The notes: generated from the sequence alone by a model not told the origin. A stretch of DNA of 44,805 bases from Saccharospirillaceae bacterium (GCA_007116635.1 SKIB01000051.1:1-44805), one strand, 5' to 3'. Shown: positions 1 through 9,578, counted from the first letter of the stretch. A program made the numbers and translations.

Positions 1-1047
1 ATGGCGCGGCCATTGCTGGCCGATGTGCACTGGTTGCGCAAAGTGCAGCGGGCAGAACCCGTCAGTCATTGCATTGCCTGTAATCAGGCCTGTTTGGATC
101 GCGCCATGCAACATAAAGCCATTGGCTGCATTCTGAGCCCAAACCTCAACGCCAAGCCCCTGCCTCGGGTCGCCGTTAGTGAGCGCCAGCGGATTGCCGT
201 GGTCGGCGCTGGCCCGGCAGGCATTAGCTGTGCTCTGACGCTGGCGCAGAGAGGTCATCAGGTTAGCCTTTATGAATGCAGTGGCCGCTTAGGAGGACAG
301 CTGGCCTTGGCGGCCATGATCCCCACCAAGCAGGATTACCAACAGTTGTTGCGCGATTACCAGCAGCAGCTGGATCACTGGCAAGTACGCTGGCAGTTAA
401 ACACGACCTTTACCGTCAGTCAGGCGGCCGACTTCGATCAGGTGGTTTGGGCGGTGGGGGTGCAGCCCAAGCGCCTAGCCATTGCCAGCCCAGAGGTGCT
501 GGATTATCAGCAGCTATTGGCCCTACCTTACGACAGCCTACCGCAGCACATTGTGCTGATAGGCGGTGGCCCCATTGCGGTGGACTTGGCACATTATCTA
601 TATGGTCAGCAGGATTACTATCGCCATTGGGGTATTGATGGCACCCAGGCCAAGCTGATTACCCAGGATGCTGCCGAAATGCTAAGGCCTAGCCATCGTC
701 AAGTGACACTGCTGCAGCGTGGCGAGCAGCCAGTGGTGAAGAAGCTAGGCCGCACCACTGGCTGGGCGCATTGGCTCAGTCTGCAACGCCTAGGCCTGAG
801 CTATCATTCAGGCCTTGAGCTGCTGCGCATTGAACCTAAGGGTGTGCTGTACAAAGAGCGGGGTGCTACTCAGGAATCCGAACAGGGGGGAGAACGCTGG
901 CTGGCGGCCGATATGGTGGTGCTCTGTGTGGGGCAAGAGCCCAAAGCCAGTCCTGAGGGCTGGCGCATCGGCGGCTGCTTGGATGCCCAAGGCATTGACG
1001 CCGAACGCGCCATCGAACAGGGCTATCGTTTGGGGTTGAGCTTATAG
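1..1047 (+). CDS. fadH: 2,4-dienoyl-CoA reductase, C-terminal part (5' end outside window)
   Basis: This is the C-terminal half of an NADPH-dependent 2,4-dienoyl-CoA reductase, which reduces the 2,4-dienoyl intermediates formed when unsaturated fatty acids are beta-oxidised. The reading frame is open at the window edge, and its first residues (MARPLLADVHW) match the end of the TIM-barrel flavin domain, so the first ATG is internal and not a start. The [4Fe-4S] ligands follow as CIACNQACLD (C24, C27, C31) with a fourth Cys at residue 43. A GAGPAG dinucleotide-binding motif lies near residues 69-74 and a second Rossmann motif (LIGGGPIAVD) near residue 190. The family is about 670 residues, so roughly half is missing to the left. 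Domain order and the iron-sulfur motif make the assignment firm; other members of the same old-yellow-enzyme/TMADH group are the only alternative. Confidence 0.88.
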   Translation: MARPLLADVHWLRKVQRAEPVSHCIACNQACLDRAMQHKAIGCILSPNLNAKPLPRVAVSERQRIAVVGAGPAGISCALTLAQRGHQVSLYECSGRLGGQLALAAMIPTKQDYQQLLRDYQQQLDHWQVRWQLNTTFTVSQAADFDQVVWAVGVQPKRLAIASPEVLDYQQLLALPYDSLPQHIVLIGGGPIAVDLAHYLYGQQDYYRHWGIDGTQAKLITQDAAEMLRPSHRQVTLLQRGEQPVVKKLGRTTGWAHWLSLQRLGLSYHSGLELLRIEPKGVLYKERGATQESEQGGERWLAADMVVLCVGQEPKASPEGWRIGGCLDAQGIDAERAIEQGYRLGLSL

Positions 1048-1068
1048 CTTGGGGTTGAGCTTATAGCT
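1031..1068. repeat. 19-bp tandem duplication across the fadH stop codon
   Basis: Two exact adjacent copies of a 19-base unit (1031-1049 and 1050-1068). The first copy holds the last codons and the TAG stop of fadH; the second repeats them outside the gene. Removing one copy would leave the protein unchanged, so this looks like a recent slippage duplication. Confidence 0.9.
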
Positions 1069-1104
1069 TGCCATGCAGGCTATTTATGAAGCGCTTATAG
1101 TGTG

Positions 1105-1953
1105 TTATTTACGAAAGGCTTGCTCACGCTGCCAATAGGTCATGATGATTTTGGTGCCTTCAATCACCGGGGCTCCTGCGTGTAACGACAGTTGATCTGG
1201 AACTCCTAGATCGTCAATGTCGTTAAAAAACATAGCTCCGCCGACATTGGGCTGAACTTCAATGCCCGTTTTAGGGAAGGTGGTGGCGCCGCCCAGGGTG
1301 GGCGCAGCCAGATACATAATGGTGGTTGCCACTCGTTGGCCGCCCCTCTCTAGGTGCTTGGCAGAGCCAGGCTTGTTTGGGTCAAACCAATCAAAGTGAG
1401 GCTTATATTGCTGGTCTTCTTGATAGCGCAGAATCTGCAAGCCTTCACCATGGCTTACAGGCCAGTTGGTTAGGCGTGCCAGGCGTTGTTCAATGCGATC
1501 GATCAGAGGCGTTTCTGCACGGGTAAAAAATACCGTACTACTGGTGCGTGCTTGATGCTGGATGCTCTGGCCCGTCTCGCCATCAACCACTCCAGAGCTT
1601 TTCAAACCTTTGCTTGTGGCGTATTGGATCAGCTTTTGGCATTCGTTTTGACTTAGCACGGCATCCAACAAGGCGGCCTTGGGCTGATTAAAGCGACCAA
1701 GTACACGGATTGTCTGCTGATCCAATGCAACCAGTTGGGAATTAGGAATGCTGGGTATGGGTTTACGCCAGTTGAGGTTCTTGTTTATCTCCACCAGTCC
1801 TTGATCAATGGCGGCCTTAGCTTGGTCAGTGTTCCACACCGATTTCGTCATGCGTTCCAGCATGCCGATGGGGTTACAGTTGCGTTCAAGATTATCAAGA
1901 ATCCATTGCCGCCAGCTTGCTCCGTGCTGATCCAAGATGCTTTTTTCTGTCAT
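1105..1953 (-). CDS. Prolyl-4-hydroxylase-like 2-oxoglutarate/Fe(II) dioxygenase
   Basis: A 282-residue protein ending in a P4Hc-type double-stranded beta-helix domain (about residues 90-276). The Fe(II) triad is visible as H186 and D188 in HFDWFDP, and H258 in SLHAGAP; K268 in EGTKIIM is in the position of the 2-oxoglutarate-binding basic residue. These residues predict an active non-heme iron dioxygenase that hydroxylates a prolyl or related side chain using 2-oxoglutarate and oxygen. No signal peptide is seen, so it is probably cytoplasmic. The first 80 residues are not a recognised domain. It converges with fadH and stands alone upstream of the accessory island. The bacterial target is unknown; candidates in the family include EF-Tu, but nothing here selects one. 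Confidence 0.8.
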   Translation of the reverse strand: MTEKSILDQHGASWRQWILDNLERNCNPIGMLERMTKSVWNTDQAKAAIDQGLVEINKNLNWRKPIPSIPNSQLVALDQQTIRVLGRFNQPKAALLDAVLSQNECQKLIQYATSKGLKSSGVVDGETGQSIQHQARTSSTVFFTRAETPLIDRIEQRLARLTNWPVSHGEGLQILRYQEDQQYKPHFDWFDPNKPGSAKHLERGGQRVATTIMYLAAPTLGGATTFPKTGIEVQPNVGGAMFFNDIDDLGVPDQLSLHAGAPVIEGTKIIMTYWQREQAFRK

Positions 1954-2069
1954 GGTGTGGCCCTGAATTGGCTGCTAGAGTTCATTCTACCATAGTCCGG
2001 AGGCTTGTTAGCGTCTAGCTATTAGGCTCTTCGCACTTAAGGGTGTAGCTTATTCAATGGTTTTGGTGA

Positions 2070-2978
2070 ACTCGGATTGCCAATGAGTATGACGGAGCAG
2101 GTCGGCGTGAAGCCATGCAAGACCCTGCGACAGGGGAGTGGAATTTTTATCACTACGACGACCGTGGGTTGTTGGTGAAAATCGAACACGCCTTGGGCGG
2201 CGAAACCCGATTCGCTCATGACGCCATGGCCAGACCGCTAACGCGTGAAATGCCCAATGGTACGGTTGATCTGTGGTTCTATGATCAGGCAGGTCGTACT
2301 GCGGCCATTGTGCGTTTGGGCGCGCCCGGCAACCAGCAGCATTACCCATCCCTGACCAACTTTGCTCTGCACCAAGAGCCCAGTGGCCGAACGTTACAGC
2401 GTGACCAGCAAGCCTATTTGCAGTTGGCGCAACGCATTCAACAGCAAGTGCAAGCCTACCCAGGTAAGGTGCTGCAAACCTGGCAGGTGTATCAATACGA
2501 TGCCAATAGCAACGTCTCGGTGCGTGGCATTAATGGCCATTGGTATAACCATGGCTATGACTTTGGCACCAACCAACTGCTGTTGACTGAACGGCCAAGC
2601 CAAGCGCCGTTGCGCCACGAATGGGATGCCGTGGGCAACATGACTCGGGTACAGGATGGCCGGCAAACCACGCAGTTAACCTACGACGCCGCCAACCGTT
2701 TGCGCAGCCGTTCGGGTGATGGCAACAGTGTGCCTTATCACTACGACGCCAACGGCAATCTGTTGCAAAAAGGCGATGCTTGGTCGGCGGATAGCCATTG
2801 GTACCGCTACGATGCCATGGGTCGCTTGCTGCAGGTGGAAACTCAAGAGGGCAACCGCGCCACCGCCAATTACGGTTACGACGCCTTAGACCGCCGCACG
2901 CAATCGGGCTTTAGCACCGCCGCCAACAGCCTGAACTGGCAGGTGTAGAGCCTGTTCGACGGGCGTTCAGATAACAAA
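2070..2978 (+). pseudogene. RHS/YD-repeat protein remnant
   Basis: The frame encodes YD-repeat motifs of RHS proteins, large secreted or cell-surface toxin shells: EYDGAGRREA, YDDRGLLVKIEHALGGETR, YDANSNV, WDAVGNMTRV, YDAANRLRS, YDANGNLLQ, YDAMGRLLQVE and YDALDRRTQ. The similarity already begins near 2070, upstream of the first ATG at 2115, and an in-frame TGA lies at 2067. At the other end a TAG (2946-2948) interrupts LNWQV-SLFDGRSD, after which similarity stops at the junction with a transposase remnant. It has no start, no N-terminal trafficking domain and no toxin tip, so it is a gene fragment of a protein normally over 1000 residues. A shorter related fragment lies at 11864 in the same orientation, on the other side of the restriction-modification operon. 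Confidence 0.85.
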
Positions 2979-3461
2979 CTAATGCGAGTGTGCGTATTCT
3001 AGCCACTGCTTAAAGGCTTGCTTGGAGCGCCCATCCAGCACATCAAGCAAGCGTGCGCGGCCTGTCTTATTGCGCACAGGTGTTAAATCAATCACAACGG
3101 TCACATACTTATCTAAGTGAGCGGCAACCCGCGAGACCGATAGGTGGTCAACAACGATTGCAGCCAATGCCCAACGAATGGCTCCGAAAGATAGCTTTTA
3201 TCTTGGTGGCGCGGCACTGGACCTGTCTTCTAGCCAGAAACATTGACAGCTCACACAGCGCCAACGACGAATGCGCCACAACAAAATGGTTGGGCGTTGA
3301 CCATAAGGCACATGAGCCAATCGGCGTTGAGCAGCACCACGAGAAACACCGAGAACACCACCGTTTGGACAGGGTTCAGGCTCTTGGGTGAAACGACATT
3401 CGATCGTGGCCCTGTGTTGATCAAGGTGCTGACCAGTGGCAACAAGACCGAGGCTATTTAG
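2979..3461 (-). pseudogene. ISL3-family transposase remnant with internal deletion and stop
   Basis: Reading the minus strand continuously from about 3461 gives a protein like the N-terminal half of ISL3 transposases. In order it shows an N-terminal Cys-containing segment (IECRFTQEPEPCPNGG), the RRLAHVPYGQRPTILLWRIR block, a further Cys pair (RCVSCQCFWLEDRSSAA), then a TAA stop at 3198-3200. The same frame continues with KLSFGAIRWALAAIVVDHL. After SRVAAHL the frame jumps to DKYVTVVIDLTPVR and LLDVLDGRSKQAFKQWLE. The ISL3 segment normally lying between these blocks, including the VDEH catalytic motif, is absent, so a segment was deleted in frame. The C-terminal half is missing and no terminal inverted repeats were found. 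It lies between the RHS remnant and the YgjP-like gene and cannot be functional. Confidence 0.75.
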
Positions 3462-3465
3462 TCGT

Positions 3466-4239
3466 TTAGCTTTTACTTGTTATTAAGGTAGCCATCCCAT
3501 CCAGCCGCTCTTTCGTCTTTTCCCACTTTGGCATTACCTGGCCCATTAACCGATAGAATCGCTTGCTGTGGTTATGTTCAGCAATATGGCAGAGCTCATG
3601 AAGAATCACATAATCAATGCATTCACGAGGCGCTTTAACCAGGTGCGGGTTCAGGGTGATTCGGCCATTGGGTGAGCAGCTGCCCCATTGGGTTTGCATG
3701 GTCAGTATGCGCAGCGGCGGTCGTTCCTCTACCCAAAGGGCTTGCTCCAGCATCGCATCGAGTCGCTTGGCGAAGGTTTCCTTGGCCCGTGCTTTGTACC
3801 AGTCTGTCAGTAGCTCTTTCACCTTGTCGGTGGACTTCGCTCGTACTGATACTTCCAGCTTTCCTCGTAGTAGTTTCACACATTGAACCTGCTCTGGCGC
3901 TTCAATCACTTTCAGCAGGTACTGTCTTCCCAGGTAGTAATGGCTCTCACCACTGATGTATTGCCTCGGAGTGGTGAATTCAAGCTGTTTACGGAAATCC
4001 CTAAGCTGCTCGTATATCCAACGCCCACGCTTTTTAACAGCAGATAACACGGCTTCGTTTTCAGCTCCCTCAGGAGCCGATGCGATTACCCGACAATCGG
4101 GATGAACCTTGATTAATACCTTGCCAGTGGCTTGCGGGCGCTTAATTCGCTCAAACGTAATCTGCTCGTCACCGTAGCGGAAGCTCATGGTCTTACTTTG
4201 AGGTTGAATAGGCACATTCATCTGGTAATACCCAATCAT
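3466..4239 (-). CDS. YgjP-like (DUF45/WLM-type) zinc metallopeptidase
   Basis: A 257-residue protein with the DUF45/YgjP domain, related to SprT- and WLM-type metallopeptidases. The zinc signature is HELCH (H214, E215, H218) followed by EHNHS, where H224 is the likely third ligand. The upstream MQTQWGSCSPNGRITLNP block is also typical of the family. Genes of this type commonly lie beside type I restriction genes. The start overlaps the hsdR stop as ATGA, indicating translational coupling and last position in the operon. Unlike most of its operon it shows no disruption. Its role with restriction systems is not established; proteolysis of a subunit is only a guess. Downstream lies the transposase remnant. 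Confidence 0.8.
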   Translation of the reverse strand: MIGYYQMNVPIQPQSKTMSFRYGDEQITFERIKRPQATGKVLIKVHPDCRVIASAPEGAENEAVLSAVKKRGRWIYEQLRDFRKQLEFTTPRQYISGESHYYLGRQYLLKVIEAPEQVQCVKLLRGKLEVSVRAKSTDKVKELLTDWYKARAKETFAKRLDAMLEQALWVEERPPLRILTMQTQWGSCSPNGRITLNPHLVKAPRECIDYVILHELCHIAEHNHSKRFYRLMGQVMPKWEKTKERLDGMATLITSKS

Positions 4240-5261
4240 GTACCATTCAAGCCCACACGAGTGATCTGAACAATCATCTCAACAATCTTCTTGGCTTGGT
4301 CCATACCGCCGCCAATAGCCTTGCACTCCTGAAACATGCGCAGCAGTAGTTTTTTACGGATGTCGGCTTCAATGTTTTGTGGGTTGATGGAGTTCTCCGC
4401 GACAGATGTTTCCACTGCTTGGTCAATTTCAAAGGCAACTTTGACCCACTTATCCTGAACCTGACTGTCATGTAGGGCTAGTGCTTCAGGCAGCACTTTC
4501 TTGAACACACCACAGTAAGCCTGAGCATGGCGATTACCGGCAAAGGCATCGGAGGTGTCCTCTTCTCGCCAGGCGGCCCAGAACTTAGCGGGTGTGCCAC
4601 AGGTACCATAACGGCCTTCGTTGCCGTTTATAGAAAGCAGCAACTGGCTATAGGCAAATAATAAAGGGATTTCATCATGGCGCTGGTTGCGTAAGCTTTG
4701 CGAAATGCCTTCGTCAATGGTGGGGCCTTTTTTGGCATTGCCATCTGGGCGTTTCGCCTCAATGACAACAAGAGGAATACCGTTTACAAAGCAGACGATA
4801 TCCGGCCTGCGGCTTTCCACGCCACCCGAGCGGGTAACGGTAAACTCTTCAGTAAATACAAAGCTGTTATTGGTAGGATTTTGCCAATCAATCAGTGCAA
4901 CCGTTGGGCTGGCCTTTTTGCCATCCACAAACTCAGTAACCGAGATGCCATACAGCAAATGGTTGTACAGGCGTTCGTTAGCCGTTAACAATCCTTCGTT
5001 AAGCGCCGGGCTGCACACCTCGGCAATCAGGTTGTCGATAGCCTTTTCAGACAGCGGGTAGCTTTTACCGGCAAAGATGAAAGTGCGCTTTTGAAGCTCA
5101 CCGCGTAGCACATTGCGTAAAACCACCTCATCGGCCTTGCCACCACGAGCGGCTAACGCGAGTTCAGGCGAGAGGAACGACCACCTGAGGTTGGTCAACA
5201 ACGTCAGCGCTGGTAACTTGGCACTGTATTCTTCCTGAAATTTTGGGGCGTAGCGTGTCAT
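4236..5261 (-). pseudogene. hsdR: Type I restriction subunit HsdR, motor domains deleted
   Basis: Residues 1 to about 240 match the N-terminal nuclease domain of HsdR, with the PD-(D/E)XK residues visible as D154 in RRPDIV and E168/K170 in VIEAKRP. The protein then passes directly, in frame, into the C-terminal HsdR domain (AYCGVFKKVLPEA, INPQNIEADIRKKLL, GGGMDQAKKIVE, ITRVGL). Full HsdR is about 1000 residues; this has 341. The two RecA-like helicase domains, including Walker A and DEAD-type motifs, are absent. Because type I enzymes cut only after ATP-driven translocation, this protein should not restrict DNA, although it could still bind the methylase. It starts in a TAATG overlap with the rhuM remnant and ends in an ATGA overlap with the peptidase gene. 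Since the frame is open, an expressed shortened protein is possible. Confidence 0.82.
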
Positions 5262-5654
5262 TATTTATCCTTTCGTTTTTGTTGCAGTCGCTCTTGCAGC
5301 TTTTCCAGCTCCTCTAGCTCTACTTTATCTGTCGCTCTAGCTTCGGCGATTTTTTGTTGCTGGTCAAACTGCTCATAACGCTGATTGGCAATCTGCTCCA
5401 TTTGCACCCGGCTGATATTACCGGCGTTGTTCCTTACCATCGGCCGCAGTTGTAAACTTTGAGTTGACAACTGCCCCTTCAGCCAGCTCCCCGTCTGACA
5501 ACACGGCTTTTTCATGCTTGCTGATGTTTTGCTTGCTGGTTTGGTACAGCTCAGCCATTTCCAGCTGGGTTAGCCATACCTGACCACCCAGTTCGCGTAA
5601 AACGAGCTGGGATTGGCCATCGTCGGTGGTGTAGAGGATCAGGTCGCTGTCCAT
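5261..5654 (-). pseudogene. RhuM-family protein remnant (deletion plus frameshift)
   Basis: The first frame (from 5654) encodes the N-terminus of RhuM virulence-type proteins that often accompany type I restriction operons: VWLTQLEMAELYQTSKQNIS, then GELAEGAVVNSKFTTAADGK. It ends after EQRR at 5418. A second frame encodes the family's C-terminal tail, NISRVQMEQIANQRYEQFDQ, followed by a charged coiled segment ending at 5261. The whole middle of a protein of about 330 residues is missing, and the two ends are out of frame, so no complete product can be made. The function of the intact family is not well defined. Confidence 0.7.
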
Positions 5655-5660
5655 CTCAAT

Positions 5661-7585
5661 TTACCCTCCATCAACATCAATGCCTTGGGTTTTAAGCCAT
5701 TGACGCCCCTTTCCGGTTGTGCGGTAAGCCTGGTTGGGATGATTGATGACTTCTGGATGTAGATAATCAATCAAACCTTCTTGCTCTCTGAGCACATTCA
5801 AATGATTGTGCTTCAAGGGGGTTTCTTTACGTGTTAACTGCGTGGCCAGTTGCTCGGCTTTATAGGGACGTAAAGCACATAGCCAAACAATGATTGGCCA
5901 AAGTTTGTCCTTACGTGCTTTTGAAGTGAGTTGTTCAATCCTTTGAGTGAGTTCATTCGGAACAGGAAAGTCACTCGTATTTGGAATTAGGTCAATCGTA
6001 TTTGGAATTAGGTCACTCGTATTTGACCTGTCACTCAATGCTTCATTCGTTGAAAATAGCGGTAACTGATCCTCATTTTGCAATGGTAACGCTAACTGGT
6101 AATACGTTGCCGGACCTGCGCCACCTTGCTCTAGCAAATGGTACTGATGGTGCAACTTGCGCAGTAGTTGGCTTGCCGATAATGTATCTAACCCTGAAAT
6201 AGCTCGAAGACCTGCATTATCAACCGCCCCCGTTTCTTTGGCGAGCAGTAGGGCTTTGGCTTTATGATCGGTTAAATGTAACTCTGCAAACTGTTGTAAC
6301 CAGCTCAACTGTTCTTCACCTAACAACTGATTAAGCCAATAGGTTGCAACAAACTCATTTTCGATCACTTTACTCAGAAATACCGGCGCGGTTAAACCAG
6401 CTTGCTCCAGCAACCGTCGCATGGTTTTGATACCGGAGCCCTTGGTTTCGGCAAAGCTTAAATCGTAAAGAACGGCGGCAATGACGGGATTACGCAGTTT
6501 TGACCCATATCACCCAGAATGAGCTCTGGCTTTAGAGAATAGCCCGCATTACGAATTTCAATGCGGTTACTGTAGCGGACGACCAGAATCGGTTGATTGA
6601 CCTGATAATCTCTGTGCATTATCGCGTTGACGACCGCCTCACGGATTACCTTATGGGGTAATAGTGGCTCATCACTACGCTGTGTACTGTCATCTTTCAG
6701 TCGAAAATGGCGAGGCAGATCATCGCTAATGGTGGCTTCAAGCTTTGGAATGAGTCGTAGCAGTGGTTCGCGTATATCGAGCGTAATCGCAAAACGCTGC
6801 TCTGGGTCTTCTACCCATTGAGTGCCATTAATTCGTACATAGTCAACGCGTACAGCTGGTAATAGGCGACGTAGTGCCAATGGTTTACCCATCAACAGTA
6901 ACCCAGCAATATTAGGCACCCATTTATCGCCTTGTTTTTTGACCAGGTTCAGCGCATAAAGCATTTCATTATCAGGTGCTTGTAACTCTTCAGCAAAAGG
7001 GCGTACTTTGGCGCGCAATGTGCGGTATAAGGCGATGGCTGAAGGATCTAAGTCATCCCATTCTGCATCGGCAAGTTGTACCTGCTCATAACTCATGCCG
7101 CTTTTAGCTAATAACAGCGGTTCCAGCTCTTGCTGGCTACATTCGTAATCCCCATTCAGCCCGCGTCGCCAGACGCCGGTTTTACGCTTATTTTTGCTAT
7201 CAAACTTTCCTTTGAAGGTACAGGGCTTGGCGGCAGGCTCTAGCTCTGGCACAAATAAGCGAATCACTTTATGGCCTTCAAGCTGAGCAATGTCACCTCG
7301 CACCGGAATGGGGGCTTCGAACTGCTCGCGGCAGTTACTCTGGATAGTATTTAATAATGTATCCGCATTAATTACCCCACAAACGCTCAAGGTTTCATCA
7401 GGGGTTTTCGGTTCATCAATACCTAGCAGCAAATAGCCACCACCAAGCCCGGGTTCGTTGGCAAAGGCACAAATGGTTTGCATCACCGACTTGCCAATGT
7501 CACTGGCCCGCTTGGCTTCTATGCGTGGTTGTTCGTCCAGTTGACGCAGTTGCTCCAGTAGTTCCTCGGGAGTAAATTCATCCAC
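5661..7585 (-). pseudogene. AlbA_2 (Schlafen-like)/HATPase_c_4 regulator, frameshifted
   Basis: The N-terminal AlbA_2 domain is clear (PRIEAKRASDIGKSVMQTI, GGGYLLLGIDE). It is followed by the ATP-binding C-terminal domain of RecG-like transcriptional regulators (PHKVIREAVVNAIMHRDYQ, IEIRNAGYSL). At 6498-6501 four T (four A in the gene) occur where five would keep the frame: reading with one more A gives GQKLRNPVIAAVLYDLSFAE, which leads straight into KGSGIKTMRRLLEQAG of the second open frame (6422-5661). As written the protein stops at 6458. The best start is GTG at 7585 with an AGGAGG at 7595-7600, rather than a TTG further upstream. The gene lies between hsdS and rhuM in the operon. A real one-base deletion and a read error are both possible. 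Confidence 0.75.
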
Positions 7586-7586
7586 A

Positions 7587-8204
7587 TCAGGCTGCCTCCT
7601 CAACGTTCACCCGACGCTTACCCGTCAACAGCTGCTGCATCAGGGCTTTTTTCTGCTGCTGGCTGTTGGCGAGCAGTTGTTCGGTGGTGGTAATGGCCTT
7701 ATCCCAAGTGGAAAGGATTTGGGCGATTTTTTCTTCTTCTTCTTCTTTCGATGATGCCGCAATCAGTGGTAATTCACCCAGAATTTCCGTATTCATATTC
7801 GGCATAGTCTGGCCGGCTGCATTTTGCTCTAGCCATTTTTTAACACTTTCTTTTTAAATAAAGTATGCAAGAAACTTTGAGGAATGCTGAGAGTTAGGCC
7901 TTGCCTTCAAGCAGCCAGTACCGCATAGGGCACCTTCTGAATCGGAATCAATCAGAGCAAAGCGGGTTACGTCACCTCTACGACTGAAAAGGAGGTCACC
8001 AGATTTTAAGACATGTTTGCCAAGTGAATCGGCTTTTTCTGGAGATATTTTTGCTGCACTGACCAAGTCAGCGCGGTGATCAATTAGGTCCTTTGGCATT
8101 AATACCGGAATACCTGTTGCAACATATTCATGGGCATGCAGTTGGCTACCAAAAGGACCAGTCTGCAAATTGCCAGAACAGACGTCACGTAAGCTTCCAA
8201 CCAT
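7587..8204 (-). pseudogene. hsdS: Type I specificity subunit HsdS, single-TRD half with stop codon
   Basis: The frame encodes one target-recognition domain (GPFGSQLHAHEYV, GIPVLMPKDLID, LKSGDLLFSRRGDVTRF), then a TAA at 7854-7856. It continues in the same frame through VKKWLEQNAAGQTMPNMNTE to the conserved helical arm (EKIAQILSTWDKAITTTEQL, LMQQLLTGKRRV). The arm is followed by only a few residues, so the second recognition domain of a normal 400-residue HsdS is missing. The first ATG overlaps the fic stop as TAATG. One nonsense codon therefore separates an N-terminal piece from a C-terminal piece, and a re-start at the ATG of 7805 could yield only the helical arm. Confidence 0.75.
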
Positions 8205-8563
8205 TAGGCACCATATCCCATCTCCTCCAGATACTTGGCAACGTCAGCTTCTACGCCCAGCGCCCACCAATAGGTGGCAAAGCTTTTCTCGACGGCACTG
8301 ACCACCAAATTGATAAAGTCGCTGTAGTCACCGCTGCAATGGGCTTTGTCCAAGGCTTGGTAATAATCCAGTCGCTGCGCCACTTCGATTACGGTGGCAG
8401 GAAAGCCGGCTTTCATCAGTTCCAGGTTCATCAGCAAGCGTGAGGTGCGGCCATTGCCGCCGACAACCAGTTCTTCGTGTAGGCTGGCGGTGACGGCCTT
8501 ATCTAACGGTCGGTAGCTGCCCAGCTTCGCTTTCAGAAGATCGGCTCTGGCAAACGCTTTCAT
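8204..8563 (-). pseudogene. Fic-family protein with active-site segment deleted
   Basis: The first 30 or so residues (LLKAKLGSYRPLDKAVTASL) match the N-terminus of Fic proteins found in restriction operons. The sequence then moves at residues 33-36 directly into GGNGRTSRLLMNLELMKAGF, the end of the Fic motif and the following helices. The consensus Fic motif is HPFxx(G/D)NGRxxR; here the His-Pro-Phe part and all of the preceding core are missing, an in-frame loss of about 130 residues by family length. Without the catalytic His the AMP-transfer reaction should not occur. The remaining 119 codons are open, so a peptide could still be made. It overlaps the DUF1016 gene upstream and the hsdS half downstream. 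Confidence 0.75.
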
Positions 8564-9578
8564 AAGTCGCGCTCCTGTTCGGCCAGTGTGGCCTCAATTT
8601 CACGGCGCAGTTCTTGTTCATTGGGCAAATACAGCTGGTATTTCTGCACAAAAAGGCTGGTATCCATGCCATAGGTGGCGTATTCAACCAGTAGCTCATC
8701 TTTATCACGGCTTAAAATGATGCCAATGGGCGGTTGATCACCTTCGATATTTTCTTCAGCGGCAAAGTACCCCAGGTACATTTTCATCTGGCCGATGTCT
8801 TGGTGTTTAACATCATTGATTTTAGATCGATCAGCACAAAACAGCGCAGTATGCGGTGGTAAAAAACCAGATCGACCTTGTAGTGGGTGTTATTCAATGT
8901 GATGCGATACTGCCGACCAACAAAGGTGAAGCCTTTACCCAGTTCCAGCAGAAAGTGTTCTAAATGCTCGCAGAGGGCTGTTTCCAGATCACGCTCGCTG
9001 TAGCTGCCTCGTTCAGGCAAGTTGAGAAATTCAAAAACATAGCTGTCCCTTTGTATATCTTCTGGCTTGGTGATGAGCACATCGCGGTTGGCCAGCGCCA
9101 GTATTTCGGCTTTATTTTTACTGGCCGCCAGTCGAAGGAAAAGGCCGCTGTCTTTTTGCCGCTTCAGCTCTCGCACACTCCAGTTAGCCGCCAGAGCCTG
9201 TTTCGTGTAAAAGCTGCGCTCGGTTTCATTGCTGATTTTGAGCAGCTCTACATGATGCGACCAGCTTAAATTGTGCGACACTGTCGCATGATTTGGATTG
9301 AGCAGGTAGAACTGACGGAAGCGTTGTAAGTTGCTGACGCTAAAACCTTTGCCGTGCTTCAGTTTGAGTTCTTTGCTAATACTGGTCAACAACTGCTGGC
9401 CGTATTCTGCATTGGCTTGTCCTTGCTGCTCAAACTCCACAAGGTGCTGACCAATTTGCCAGTAGGTCATCACCAATCCCGTGTTGATAGCCTTCAGGGT
9501 TTTGGCTTGCCCTTGTACAAAGGTGTTTGAGATCTGATCAAGCAACTTCCCATACTTTTCCGGCACCGGCTTATTCAT
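8560..9578 (-). pseudogene. DUF1016 (YhcG-type) PD-(D/E)XK nuclease, frameshifted
   Basis: The N-terminal DUF1016 domain (MTYWQIGQHLVEFEQQG, GKGFSVSNLQRFRQFY) is followed by the nuclease domain with HYKVDLVFYH (D236) and LIDLK (D251, K253). The frame then breaks: as written it ends with SMMLNTKTSAR, but one additional A in the four-A run at 8820-8823 gives LKINDVKHQDIGQM joined to KMYLGYFAAEEN. That runs through PPIGIILSRDKDELLVEYA to the family's normal C-terminus at 8560. The two frames overlap as ATGA at 8784-8787, so coupled translation of two pieces is conceivable, but homology says one gene of about 339 codons. DUF1016 proteins are putative nucleases frequently embedded in type I restriction operons. 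It overlaps hsdM by 8 bases. Confidence 0.78.

Noticed and set aside
3243-3461. A 72-codon plus-strand frame between the RHS remnant and the YgjP gene.
   Set aside because: The minus strand of the same bases gives clear ISL3 transposase similarity; the plus-strand protein resembles nothing and lacks a ribosome binding site.
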